A stretch of 64,000 nucleotides of DNA, taken from contig JAVYJV010000038.1 of the NCBI GenBank assembly GCA_034509755.1, positions 1 to 64,000 of the forward strand. The letters are read 5' to 3'. The notes beneath the pieces are model-generated. The model made no database searches. It saw only the letters and a program-made list of their open reading frames with translations, and was not told the origin of the DNA. Each line of letters starts with the position of its first letter. The stretch's first letter is position 1. The position numbers were made by a program, and so were the translations under genes. This DNA is from Anisodus tanguticus. Lineage: Eukaryota > Streptophyta > Magnoliopsida > Solanales > Solanaceae. Below, piece after piece: positions 47,229 through 58,317 of the stretch.

Positions 47229-50103
47229 TTTCGCTATTTTTTATTCAAATGTTTATAAACACAACTTTTTTCATACAATCAATTTGGTACAATTTTTATT
47301 TTTGTTTATAGTGTTTATATTTATTCAAAAAAAGTGATTGTGAATTTTTTTTATTTTTGAAAATCTATTTAAAAACATCTTTTGATGAGTAAAAGTTTAA
47401 TAAGTTACCAAAGAAATATAAATTTTTATCTATTTTTATTTATCAACTTTTGAAACAAATTTTAATAATAAATTTTGTGGCCTTTAAACTGATTCCAGCC
47501 AATTTAGGTGCTTATTTTAATAATTTACAAATTCAAAACTTTGATCTTAAGTAAAGTATGCTTCTAAAATTTTATTTATTTTTTCTGCAAATCATAGTTT
47601 CAGATGTTATTTTTCTTAATTAATGCTATTTAATAATTAAACTATATTTTTATTTGATAAAACGCTTTAGTTTTTATTTTCTAAATTTTAATTGGTAGAA
47701 AATTTTTAATTTTTTTTGTTCATCTGAATTTTTTTTTTGTTTTATCATTTCTGATTATTAATTTTGTTTGAATGTTTTTTTCGATCTCTTCTTTTTTCTA
47801 TTTTGAATAACAAATTAAGGTGTGTTCGTATCCTGTTATTTTATACCTCGGTGCGTTGGCTTATGTGTTAGTTTGCTTAATTTACCTGCAATCAAATAAT
47901 CATTCGGCCTTTTACCACAGCGCATGAGACCGGGCATTTTATCTTAATTACTAAATACTCTTGAGTTTTTTTTCTTCTTTTTTCCTTATTTTCAGAATTA
48001 AATTTTTAATTTAATTTTATTTTTTTATACTGTTGCTTATCCATAGTACACCCCACACATAGTTAAATTGTGATAAAGTGAAGTGGATTAGTGCTGCCAC
48101 TGACGACAGTTTTTTTTCTAAATAGTTATTAAATTAGAACTAAAAATTTTTTTAATTGAAATGAATAGTTTAAATTTAGTTTTTTTTTCAAATAAGCTAG
48201 CAAGTTCAATATTTCTTTAGTTTTATGTTTTTAATATTTAAGCTTAAATTATTATTGAAAAAAATTTGGTTATATTTAAAATATTTTATAACTTGTTATC
48301 CTTTAAATCTAACTTTTCTTCACAATTTTTTTTTTCACTATTACATTTAAACAATGCATCACATTTTTTTTTATTGGCCTAGTTCAGGTTTTTGTAATCA
48401 TCTTATGACAGTAATTTAGTTTCTCTAAAAATAAAAAAATTCTAAAGCATTGATCGGTTTGATAATTAATTTAAGTTTTTTTTTAATAATAATTAAGTTC
48501 TAATCTTTGGAAAGATATGTTAATTTCATAATTTTTACGGTTAAATTGAATTTAAGAACTTAAAATTTGTTAAACAAAAGCGAAAGTCATTTTCAATGTT
48601 GCATGCAAATTAAGTTTTCCTTTTAGTTATATTTCATTTCAACTCCTCTTGTCACCTTACCTGTTTGCCTTTCCTGTAATTAGATTTGCTCCATTTAAGT
48701 AACCTTGTCGCGACTTTCTGCGCAAAATCTTTTTTTATATTCTTGTATGTAACAGTATTTAGCATAACAACAGTACGGCCATCATTTACATCCTACACCA
48801 CAGTAATTTAAAAAAAAAAACTGCATTTTTGCCACTTTTACCTAATAAAAACGTCAAAATGAAAATTTATTTTGTATGAAAAAATAATGAAGTTAATTCA
48901 ATAAGTTTTAATTTATAGAACTTCAATATATTTGAGAATCAGAAATTTTATTTGAAAGCATTGAATATTTATTTAGTTTAGACATTTAAAATAATCTAAA
49001 ACTTAAACTATATATTTTTTTGCAAAATCTAAAAATTTTTTTTTGTTTTTTTTTCTTAGAACTTTATCATATTAGAAATTCTAGTATTCTTATTACATTT
49101 AGGTCATTTAGTTTGTCCAAAATTTATCAAAATAAAAATCAATAAGGTTTTAATTTCAATGAAATGACCTTTGAGAAAAAACACCCTGACTATGACCTGT
49201 TTTTGAAAAATTAAATTTTTTCAAAATTATGATCTTTAGTCCATTATTCTTCTTTATTGTGTATTAAAAAATAACTATTTATTTCGAAGCATCATCTGGC
49301 AAGAGACTGTCGTTATTAATGCCAAAATCTAGGTTATTTTTTTATTTTGCCAATCTTCATTTTTTGTCTCTATCGTAATTAGCTATATTAAAATTTCACT
49401 TTATTTTTGATTCTTTCAAACTGATTAAGTTTTAATAAAAAAATTAGTTAAAATAACATTTCTCACTATAATGTCCATATGGTTTCAAGAAACATTCGCA
49501 AGATCAAGATGCTTGCGTGGCGTTTTCAGTATTAAAAAATAGCTGTAAATATAGCCGATGGTTAAATTCCGGCTAATTAATTAATAAATCTAACAGCCGA
49601 AGCCGATGATTTAAAAAATAGATTATTTAAATTTTTAGATGAACGAAATTATTTTTAAAACCTAAAAAAAATATTTTTTTTTTTAATTTAAGCATTCTTA
49701 AGGTCATTTTCACATTTTGATCAAATATTTTTTAAAGCTTTCTTTACATTTTTATGACTTAATTTTTTTTAAAAACATTTTTTAATTGTGATTTTTTTTC
49801 TTTCAATAGATTGTTGCACATAGTGAATTAAATAAGTTTGTCCATATAAAATTAATCAGGGTTTTTGAATTTTTTCAAAAAATTTAAAGTCTTAAGTGAA
49901 AATATAAGTTTTTTATTGTTTATAATTAAATTGTCAAAAATGAATTTGAAGCCAAAAAGTTAAATTTCTGTAAATTAGTTTTAGTCAAAAAATCTTTTAA
50001 GTAGTTTAAGCAATTGAAGAAAATTATAGATAAATTTTTCGACAGTAAGAATATTTCTTACTATCAGTTGTTCTAATAATCTTTTGAAAGTTATTAATTT
50101 ACA
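47229..50103 (+). other. Probable 5' intron of the Cys4 zinc-finger gene with GC-richer islands
   Basis: AT-rich DNA with islands at about 47820-47945, 48045-48110, 48590-48800, 49285-49330 and 49490-49610 (the last with repeated GCCGA/CCGG words). It ends in a good acceptor, TTATTAATTTACAG, at about 50090-50103, 56 bases before the ATG. The islands may be intronic enhancers. Inference. Confidence 0.4.
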
Positions 50104-50159
50104 GCTAAATAAAATCTATAAAATTTTTTTTCTTAATCGGAACTTAAGTTTTTTTTCAA

Positions 50160-52099
50160 ATGTCTAGAAAAAAAATGCCGAGCAGCATAAAAAATGATAA
50201 AGGTTCTACAAGCCTTTTATTCGATAACAACAATAATTCTATTCAAAGTACTGACCACAATAATAATGAAATAAATATAGATAGGAATAACATAGCTTTT
50301 AATCAAGAAAGTAGTGAATCAAATGAGCAAAATAATTTAAGAATTAGCAATCATTGTAATACAATTAATAGTCCTAATTTAAAACGTGATAAAGAAATGG
50401 ATATTAATGACTATAATGATTTAGTAGATCAAAATAGTAGTCAATGTAATGATGACGATTTATCAAATAATAATGAAGATTTAAATGAAGATGAACAGTT
50501 AAATGAATTAGATTTAGAAGAAGAAGATTTATCAAACCAATTAAATTTAAATAATCGAAGGACATTAATAAATAATAAGCTTACAAATGGAGCAATACAA
50601 TCTAGTCCATTAAATATGTGTTTTTCATCAGATTTAAATCAAAACAATTTAGATAAGAATTTAAAAACAAGTCTTTTAAATAATTTTATTAAAAATACAA
50701 ATGATCAAAGCTTGTTAAATAAAAATTTTAATCAAGAATCTGTTTTAAGCTTAAATAGCACAAATAATTTAAATAATTCAAATGAAGAAAGCTATGGTGT
50801 TTTATTAAACACAAATGAAGAAGATGATGAAGATTCATCTAACATGGTAATAACTCCTGATATTGGAGACTATTCTAATTACCATGATGAAGATGATGTT
50901 TTGGACGAGCCTTTACCTCTCAGTTTAAAACAAGGTTTGACAGCTATTGATGATGAAGACGAATTAGAAAATGATCTTATTAATGAAGTGAAAGATGATC
51001 GAGAAGGATGTCGAAGTTTGATTTGTGAATCTAACGGTATAATTATTGCTGAAATGGTTTATCGATGTATGGTCTGTGCAAATATATCAGATTCAATTAA
51101 TGAAGCACAACGCCATTATCAAATAAAACATATCTTTAGCCAAAATATTGGTTTAAATAATAACGCTTCTTTAAATAATTACAATTGGAAAACTAATTCA
51201 GCTAATTCAACTCGTGTTTCAAATAATAATACTATAGCTCATATGAAAAACAAAGAACTTCAACAACATTTATTGCAAAAACAAAAATTACAAAGACTAC
51301 AACAAATTAAATTGCAACAACAAAGAATTCAACAAATTCAACGTTTACAACAACAAAAATTAAAAGAACAGAAATTACAAAAATCAAATCAACAAAAACT
51401 TTTACAATTTCATCAACGTTTTCAACAAAGTCAGTTACAATTGCAACAACAACAAAGATTTGAGCAATTAAGACAACAACAACAATTAAATGAGCTTGCT
51501 CAGCTTCAAATGCAAGCTGATTCTTCTCCTCAACAAATGTCAGCTGTTTCAAAAACAGTCCCAGATTTAAATTCTTTGTTTTTGAATCCTCCAATACCTG
51601 GAACTGTAGCAAAAAGTAATTATTTTTTATACATTTGTTTTTAAGTTTTAATTAAAATCAATTTTTTAGCTCCTCAAACTACCCACGGATCATCAAGAGG
51701 AGGTTATGTTACTTGTGCCGTATGTTCAATTACAAAGTTTTATGCTTCTGTCCAAAGAAGATATGGACAATTTACTTGTATGGGATGTGCAAAGTTTTTT
51801 GGTAGATTTTTAGCTAAACCTAAAAAATTCAATTGTCCTAATCTTGGTAAATAACAAAATTTATATTTGTTTTTGTATTTTATTAAATTAATTTTTTCAT
51901 AGGTTCTTGTGCTTTAAATACATCTCCACGTTGTAAAGCTTGTTTATTATTAGCTTGTATCAATACTTATACGATTGATGAAAAACGTAAAGTGATTGTT
52001 AATGCAAATAAGCCTGTACAAAGACCAGGACCTTCTGGTCCATTAATTGGCCGTGCTAGTGATACGTCAACAGGTAAAAACTTGCTGAAGAACAACTAA
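50160..52099 (+). CDS. Asn/Gln-rich protein with C2H2-like finger and nuclear-receptor-like Cys4 module
   Basis: Family not recognised. Exons 50160-51615, 51670-51846 and 51903-52099 (donors GTAATT and GTAAAT, both phase 1), 609 residues. Residues 1-280 are Asn/Ser/Asp/Glu-rich. About 281-320 is a conserved-looking block with a C2H2-like finger (YRCMVCANISDSINEAQRHY, then QIKH). About 360-460 is Gln-rich. Exons 2-3 encode a Cys-rich module: CAVC, 17 residues, then FTCMGCAKFFGRF, then a C-x5-C pair (CPNLGSC), then CKACLLLAC. The spacing and words echo the DNA-binding domain of nuclear receptors (FTCEGCKSFF, CKACRLRKC), but no ligand-binding domain follows. Probably a nuclear DNA-binding regulator. 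A donor-like ACAG|GTAAAA at 52072 could extend it to exons I cannot see; otherwise it stops at 52099. Confidence 0.8.
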
Positions 52100-53629
52100 A
52101 AAAACATAGAAAAACTAAAAAAAATGAATTTTTTTTTGAACGTGTGCCTTTTAAAAAGTTGTCTTATGTTTTAATTATTGAATAATCAAATTTTGTGTAT
52201 GAATTCTATTTTTAAAAATTAATTATAGAAAAAAACACAATTTTGTAATTAGACTGAAGCGTTCAAAATTAAGCTTTAAGAAAAATTTTTTTTTTTTTTT
52301 TTTGCAATTGACCTATGGTCACATTCCGAAAATTTTTTGGAAAAAAAAAATTTTAAGTTTTCATTATCTTTGATTTATAATTATTTTTTTTTGCTTAAAT
52401 CTCACTTTTAAAAACAAAATAAATTTTAAATCTAAAAAATTAAAAAAAAAGTTTTTCTATCAGATTTAACAATAGTTTTGACATTAGTTATAACTTTAAG
52501 TTTTAGCTTATTAGAAAATTGTATATCTTATGATGAATGTAAATTAGATGAAAAAAATATAATTTAATTTATGTAAAAAGATTAATTTCTAAAGATTTTT
52601 TTTATATTTTTAACTTATTCAAATAGTTATAAGTATCAAACATTAAGATTTATTTAAATTTAATGATGTGCCTCTTTGTCATTAAATATAAACAAAAAAA
52701 ACTTTTACGTTATTCCAATTAGAACAAATACATTTTTTAAAAAAAAAAACTCGAAAAAAAAACCACATCCTGCATTCACCAAATAGTGTTATTATTTAAT
52801 TTATTTTATCAATTTTGCATATGTGCAATTTAGAGAGCCCCATTTTTGTTAAAAAATCTAATTTAGCTTTTGTTTAATTAAATTTTTTTAAAATTAAAAA
52901 CTAATTTTTTTAAAAAAATTTTAATTTTATTTTAAATTTTTTGTTACTTTTTTTAAACTAGCTAAACGTAAAACTACCAAGGTTTGAACTACCAATTTAA
53001 AACATTTTGGAAAATTGAAGACGTTTAAATTTTTACAAAATTTTTAGGGCTTTTTGAAAACTTTTTTTTTTGGAAATTTGAAAAAAAATTTTTTTTGGAA
53101 TTTTTAAAAATGATTAAGCCTTTTGTTAATTTATAAAACTAATTTTAAATGTTAAATTGACTAAAAAATTACCTGAAACATAAATTAACTAAATTTATTT
53201 AACAAATTGAAATAGTTTTTAGATTTTTTTATTAAAAACAATTCCTATCTTTTTAAATAACACAAATTTTTGTTTAATTAATCTAGTGAATAACAAAAAT
53301 AAATTTAAAAAAAAATTTTTTAGCTTTTGTAAAACAAGTATTAATTGAAAGTAAATGTTTTCCAAAAACTTTTATTTAGTTGTTGATTGTTAAATTTTCA
53401 CTTATAAAATAATCGATAAGAATTACAAAAACTTTTTAGTTATTATATCACAAAAATGTAATGTAGATTTATGAATCAAATTAATCAATAATTAAACTTA
53501 AAAGTTTTTGAATTTTTTTTGAATTTTTATTGAATGAAACTTGTTCATTTTTTTTTTAGAAATATTTTTATTGGCAATTCATCAAAACATGTAAAAATTT
53601 ATAAATTGTTAAAAATCAATAATTCAAAG
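52100..53629. other. Convergent interval before alanyl-tRNA synthetase
   Basis: 1.5 kb of AT-rich sequence with long T and A runs, presumed 3' UTRs. No exon supported. Confidence 0.5.
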
Positions 53630-56593
53630 TTAATTTAATTTTAATTTAGCAAAAGTTTTAGCTAATTCAACTGCTTTTTCTATATTATCAATATTTGATC
53701 CAGATGCTTGAGCTGATTCAGCTTTACCACCACCTTTACCATCAATAGTAGGACAAATTTCTTTAATCCATTCATTTGCTTTTAATTTTGAGCTTAATTC
53801 TTTTGAAACAATTGAAAGACAAATTACTTTTTTTTCATCATTACTTATTAACATTGCTGCTACGTTAGGATTAATTTTAATCATTTGCTTTAATGCTGCG
53901 TCTAAAATTTTGTTATTAGAACCAGCATTTAATTTAGCTACAACAAAATTATTTTCTAAGTTATCAACTAATTTTTTAGCATTTTCCACAACTTCATTTA
54001 ATACTGCATTTTTTGATGCTTTTTCAACATCATCTATTGATTTTTTTAAAGCAGAAATTCTATTTCTTAATTCGTCTTTTTTCCAGTATGAAATTTGAGA
54101 TTGATTAAGCTCTTCTAAAAAGTCTAATAAATCTTTTAATGTTTCTTTAGAATTAATAAATTTTTTATTCATTAATTCTGTTTCCATTTTATTAATTTGA
54201 CGTTCAAGTTTCAAAGTTTTAGCTAAAGCTTTTTGACCTTCTGGACCGGAAATGGCTACTATACGACGAATTCCTTTTGCAATTGCTTCTTCACTTGTAA
54301 CTACAAAATCTCCAATATGGCCAGTTTTAATTAAATGTGTACCTCCACAAAACTCAACTGAAGTTTCTAAACCCTTAGTACCGTTTGGATCAGATAATAA
54401 TTCTTTGACTGGTACTCCTACAGAAACAACTCGAACAGGATCTGGATATGTTTCATCAAAAACAGCTCTTAAACCTTGTATTTTTTTAGATTCTTCTAAA
54501 GGAGCGATTTCTGAAAAAACTTCTAAATCTTTATTTATCATTTCGATTGAAGCAGCTTCAACTTCTTTAATTTGTCTAACTGTTAAAGCTTGTTTACAAG
54601 TAAAATCAAATCTTAATTTTTCTGGAGCTACAAGAGATCCTCTTTGATCAGCTTCAGTTCCTAAAACTTTGCGCAATCCGTAGTTCAAAACATGAGTTCC
54701 TGTGTGGTTATTCATTATATTTTTTCTTCTTATTTCATCTAAAAATAATTTTAGTTTATCACCAACTTTAATTTCACCAATTAAAACTTTTCCTATGTGA
54801 ACTATATAACCTCCTTGAAATTTCACATCACAAACTTCAAACTCAGAATCATCAAGAGAATTTTCATCTGAGTTTTCTTTGACAAACAAACCAGTATCAT
54901 ATATCTGACCACCTTGTTCTGCATAAAAATTGGTCTTATCCAAAATAATGCCAACTTCATCTCCTGCTACTACTTTATCAATAAATTTTTTATCTTTTCT
55001 TAAAGCAACAACTTGACCATTACAAGGTTCAAATTCATATTCTGAGCTAGACTTAGATTTGTAATTATATTTGAAAGAATCATCTGTAACTGGAATTTTT
55101 TTATTATCTTTTAGTTCTGCAATACCATGTACGTCTAGATCAAGTCCTAGTTCTTCTTTAGATGAAACAGCTTGAGATTTTAATTGAGCTTTTATTTTAC
55201 ATTCTTCATAAGCTGGTAAATCAATGTCAAATCCCTTTTCTTCAACCATTAAATATGTTAAATCAACAGGAAAACCATATGTGTCATATAATTTCCAAGC
55301 TACATCTCCAGGTAATGTTTTTTTATCTTTTAACTTGTTTATTTCTCTTTCTAAAAGTTTTCTTCCTCTAGATAAAGTTTTTAAGAACTGTTGTTCTTCT
55401 GCATTTATTGTATCCATAATGTATTGTATATCCTTGTGTAATTCTGGAAATATATCTCCTAAATTTTCTACAACAACAGGTGTTAAGCTTGCAAACATTC
55501 CAGGTTTTGCCATTAATTTTTCTGTTGAATACCTAACAGCTCTTCTTAAAACTCTTCTTAAAACGTAACCTCTACCAACATTATCTGGTACACCTCCGTC
55601 TGCTAAAGCAATTGTTATAGTTCTTATGTGATCTGCAACAACTCTGTAAGCCATATCGATTCCTTGTTCATCTTCTGAACCTAATTTTCCAGAATATGGT
55701 CTAACATTTGTCAAACTTCTTATTTTCTCAAAAATAGGTGCAAAAATGTCAGTGTCATAATTAGATCTTTTATCTTGTATTACAGATACTAAACGTTCAA
55801 AACCCATACCTGTATCTACATGTCTTTTTGGCAACAATTTTAATTCACCATCACTTTCTCTATTAAACTGAATGAAAACTAAATTCCAAATTTCTAAGAC
55901 ATCAGGATCATCTTGATTAACTAAATTAGCTGCGTTTCTACCTCCTATTCTATCATAATGCAATTCAGAGCAAGGACCACATGGACCTGTATCCCCCATT
56001 TCCCAAAAATTATCTTTCATATTACCAGGTATAACTCTTTCAGGTGCTACACCTACTTCATTAATCCAGATATCTTTACATTCATTATCTGGTTCTAGAT
56101 TATTTTCTTTCGATCCTCCAAAATAAGTTACATATAATCGATTAGGGTCTAAACCGAATTCAACTGTTAATAATTCCCAAGCCCATTTACAAATTTCTTT
56201 TTTGAAAAAATCTCCAAAACTCCAATTTCCAAGCATTTCAAAAAATGTGTGATGATAAACATCTTTACCAACATCATCTAAATCATTATGTTTACCACCT
56301 GCTCTAATACATTTTTGAGTATTGACAGCTCTTTTCCACTTACCAGCATCAGAATTTTCATCAACTGTACCTAAAAAAATAGGTTTAAACTAAAAATAAA
56401 AAAAGTTTTTTAATTTTTTTTTTTGAAATTTTCAATTAATCAAACTTACTTGATTCATTCCTGCATTTGCGAATAATAAAGTAGGATCATTATGCGGTAT
56501 AACAGAAGATGAATGAACATAAGTATGTTCATATTTTTTTTCAAAAAAATCTAAAAACTTTTGGCGAATTTCTTTGGCTGATAAATTTTTCAT
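53630..56593 (-). CDS. AARS1: Alanyl-tRNA synthetase, cytoplasmic
   Basis: Charges tRNA-Ala and clears mischarged Ser/Gly. Two exons: 56593-56450 and 56389-53630 (60-base intron, donor GTAAGT, phase 0), 967 residues, the length of human AARS1. The true start is the small first exon (MKNLSAKEIRQKFLDFFEKK), not the internal Met of the long frame. Class II catalytic core: VIPHNDPTLLFANAGMNQ, then FKPIFLG, TFFEMLGNWSFGDFFKKE, GPCGPCSELHYDR and a DTGMGFERL motif. Editing domain: HTGTHVLN (HxxxH) near residue 610 and CGGTHL near 728. C-Ala domain at the end: AKLNAGSNNKILDAALKQ and GKGGGKAESAQASG. No mitochondrial presequence is seen, so the cytosolic enzyme is favoured. Diverges from ARPC4. Confidence 0.98.
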
Positions 56594-57633
56594 TTTTCAA
56601 ACTAAATTTTTTTTTTTTAAGAATTTAAAGAACGTTTTGAGAGATAATAAGGTAATTTTTTGACGTGTAACCTTTTTTTTATAAATGCTTTACTCCACCT
56701 AAAAACTTTTGAAAACTAAAATCAATCTTTCGAACTTATAATTTTTACCTGTTTGCTAAATACAAAACCGTAAGTAGAGTAAGTGTGGCAACAGTAACAA
56801 AATACAAACGCTATTTCTACAATTGAAAAAAAGGACATCTATTGTCAAAAAGTTAATTTAATTTTTTTTTTTTTTTTAAAAATTTAAAACCATTTAAAGC
56901 CGATTTATACGGCTTGTTTTAGTAAACAAAACTTAATTAATTATTTTTTTTATATTTTATGAAAAACTACTTTTTTTTTTAAAATAAAAACTAATACCAA
57001 TTAGAATGTAGGTATACCTTTTAATTTTTTAAGTGATCATAAGTAAAATTTTTTTTTTTTTTTTAATTTTTTGTAGAACCTAATTTGGTTAATAAAAATA
57101 TTTTTGAGCTACAGCCTTTTTATAAAAAAAATCTTTTTATGATTTTAGATTTTTTCGTTTATTTTCATAGATCTAAACCGGCATTTTTAATTAAAGTTCT
57201 TATTATTTTTATGTTTTATCAATCAAGTTCAAATATTTAAACTAGTTAATTAAAAAAAAGATTCTTAAAATAGTAAGTTTTAATTTTAGAAAATTTTTAT
57301 CATCAAGTTGACTTATATAAAATTCTTTATTTACTTTTTTTTGAAAAATAAGCTTTATAAATCATTTCATTTATAAATTGCAACTTAATTTTCATCAAAA
57401 ATTGCTAATATCCAATATCGCTTTGCGCATACTTTAGTAAAAAGTTTAGGTTGAATCAAAAATAAAAAAAAAATTTAATTATTGAATATAAATTAATAAC
57501 ATGAAATAAAGTAAGTTTGTTTTTTTTTTTGATTTTTTTTTTTTGGTTTTTAAAAAAATATTTTTGAATTCTTATTTTATTTTATTTTTGAAAAAATTTA
57601 CTTAAAATTTATTTTAATTTTTATTCTTTTTAG
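56594..57633. promoter_or_regulatory. Divergent promoter region, AARS1 / ARPC4
   Basis: 1,040 bases between divergent starts. A somewhat GC-richer patch with a CG lies at about 56755-56820 (ACCGTAAGTAGAGTAAGTG). It ends in a splice-acceptor-like TTTTATTCTTTTTAG directly abutting the ARPC4 ATG. Confidence 0.45.
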
Positions 57634-58317
57634 ATGTCTGCAACATTACGCCCATATTTACAAGCCGTCCGTCGTACCTTAGAAGCGGCAATTTGTCTTG
57701 TTAATTTCAATTCTCAGGTTGTTGAAAGGCATAATAAACCGGAAGTTGAAACTAGATCTTGCAAAGAACTTTTATTAAATCCTGTTGTAATAAGTAGAAA
57801 TGAAAAAGAAAGAGTTCTAATTGAAGCAAGTATCAATGCTGTTAGAATTTCTATTTGTATAAAACAAGCAGATGATATAGAAAGAATTTTAGTTCATAAA
57901 TTTACAAGATTTCTTATGATGAGAGCAGATAATTTTGTTATTTTAAGAAGAAAGCCTGTAGCTATGGGTGATGGAACAAATCAAGCTTATTTAAATTTGA
58001 ATATGAATTTAAATAATCTTAATCAATTAGGTAATAATGGTAATAGTGCTTCAAATTCAATGAGTAGTATTGTTAGCTCAAAAGAAGGTAGTAAATTATC
58101 TGTACAAGATGATTTATTAAATTCAGATGAACCACCATCTAAATATGATATCTCTTTTTTGATAACTAATTTTCATACTGAAAATATGTATAGATATAAA
58201 TTAATTGATTTTATAATACATTTTATGGAAGAAATAGACAAAGAAATTAATGAAATGAAATTAGCTATTAATGCAAGAGCTCGAATAACAGCTGAAGAAT
58301 TTCTTAAAAAATTTTAA
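57634..58317 (+). CDS. ARPC4: Arp2/3 complex subunit 4 (ARPC4, p20) with internal insert
   Basis: Core subunit of the Arp2/3 complex that nucleates branched actin; ARPC4 pairs with ARPC2 to form the scaffold contacting the mother filament. Single exon, 227 residues against 168 in human. Residues 1-109 (MSATLRPYLQAVRRTLEAAI to FVILRRKPV) and 171-227 (YDISFLITNFHTENMYRYK to RITAEEFLKKF) align without gaps to the known protein. Between them lies a 61-residue Asn/Ser/Leu/Gly-rich insert (57961-58143), where the human protein has two residues. The ATG directly follows TTTTTAG, so the leader is probably spliced on, by cis- or trans-splicing. CAP, also in the window, is another actin-turnover gene. 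Confidence 0.96.
   Translation: MSATLRPYLQAVRRTLEAAICLVNFNSQVVERHNKPEVETRSCKELLLNPVVISRNEKERVLIEASINAVRISICIKQADDIERILVHKFTRFLMMRADNFVILRRKPVAMGDGTNQAYLNLNMNLNNLNQLGNNGNSASNSMSSIVSSKEGSKLSVQDDLLNSDEPPSKYDISFLITNFHTENMYRYKLIDFIIHFMEEIDKEINEMKLAINARARITAEEFLKKF

Noticed and set aside
53910..55568. Plus-strand open frames opposite alanyl-tRNA synthetase
   Set aside because: Antisense shadows of a highly conserved minus-strand gene.
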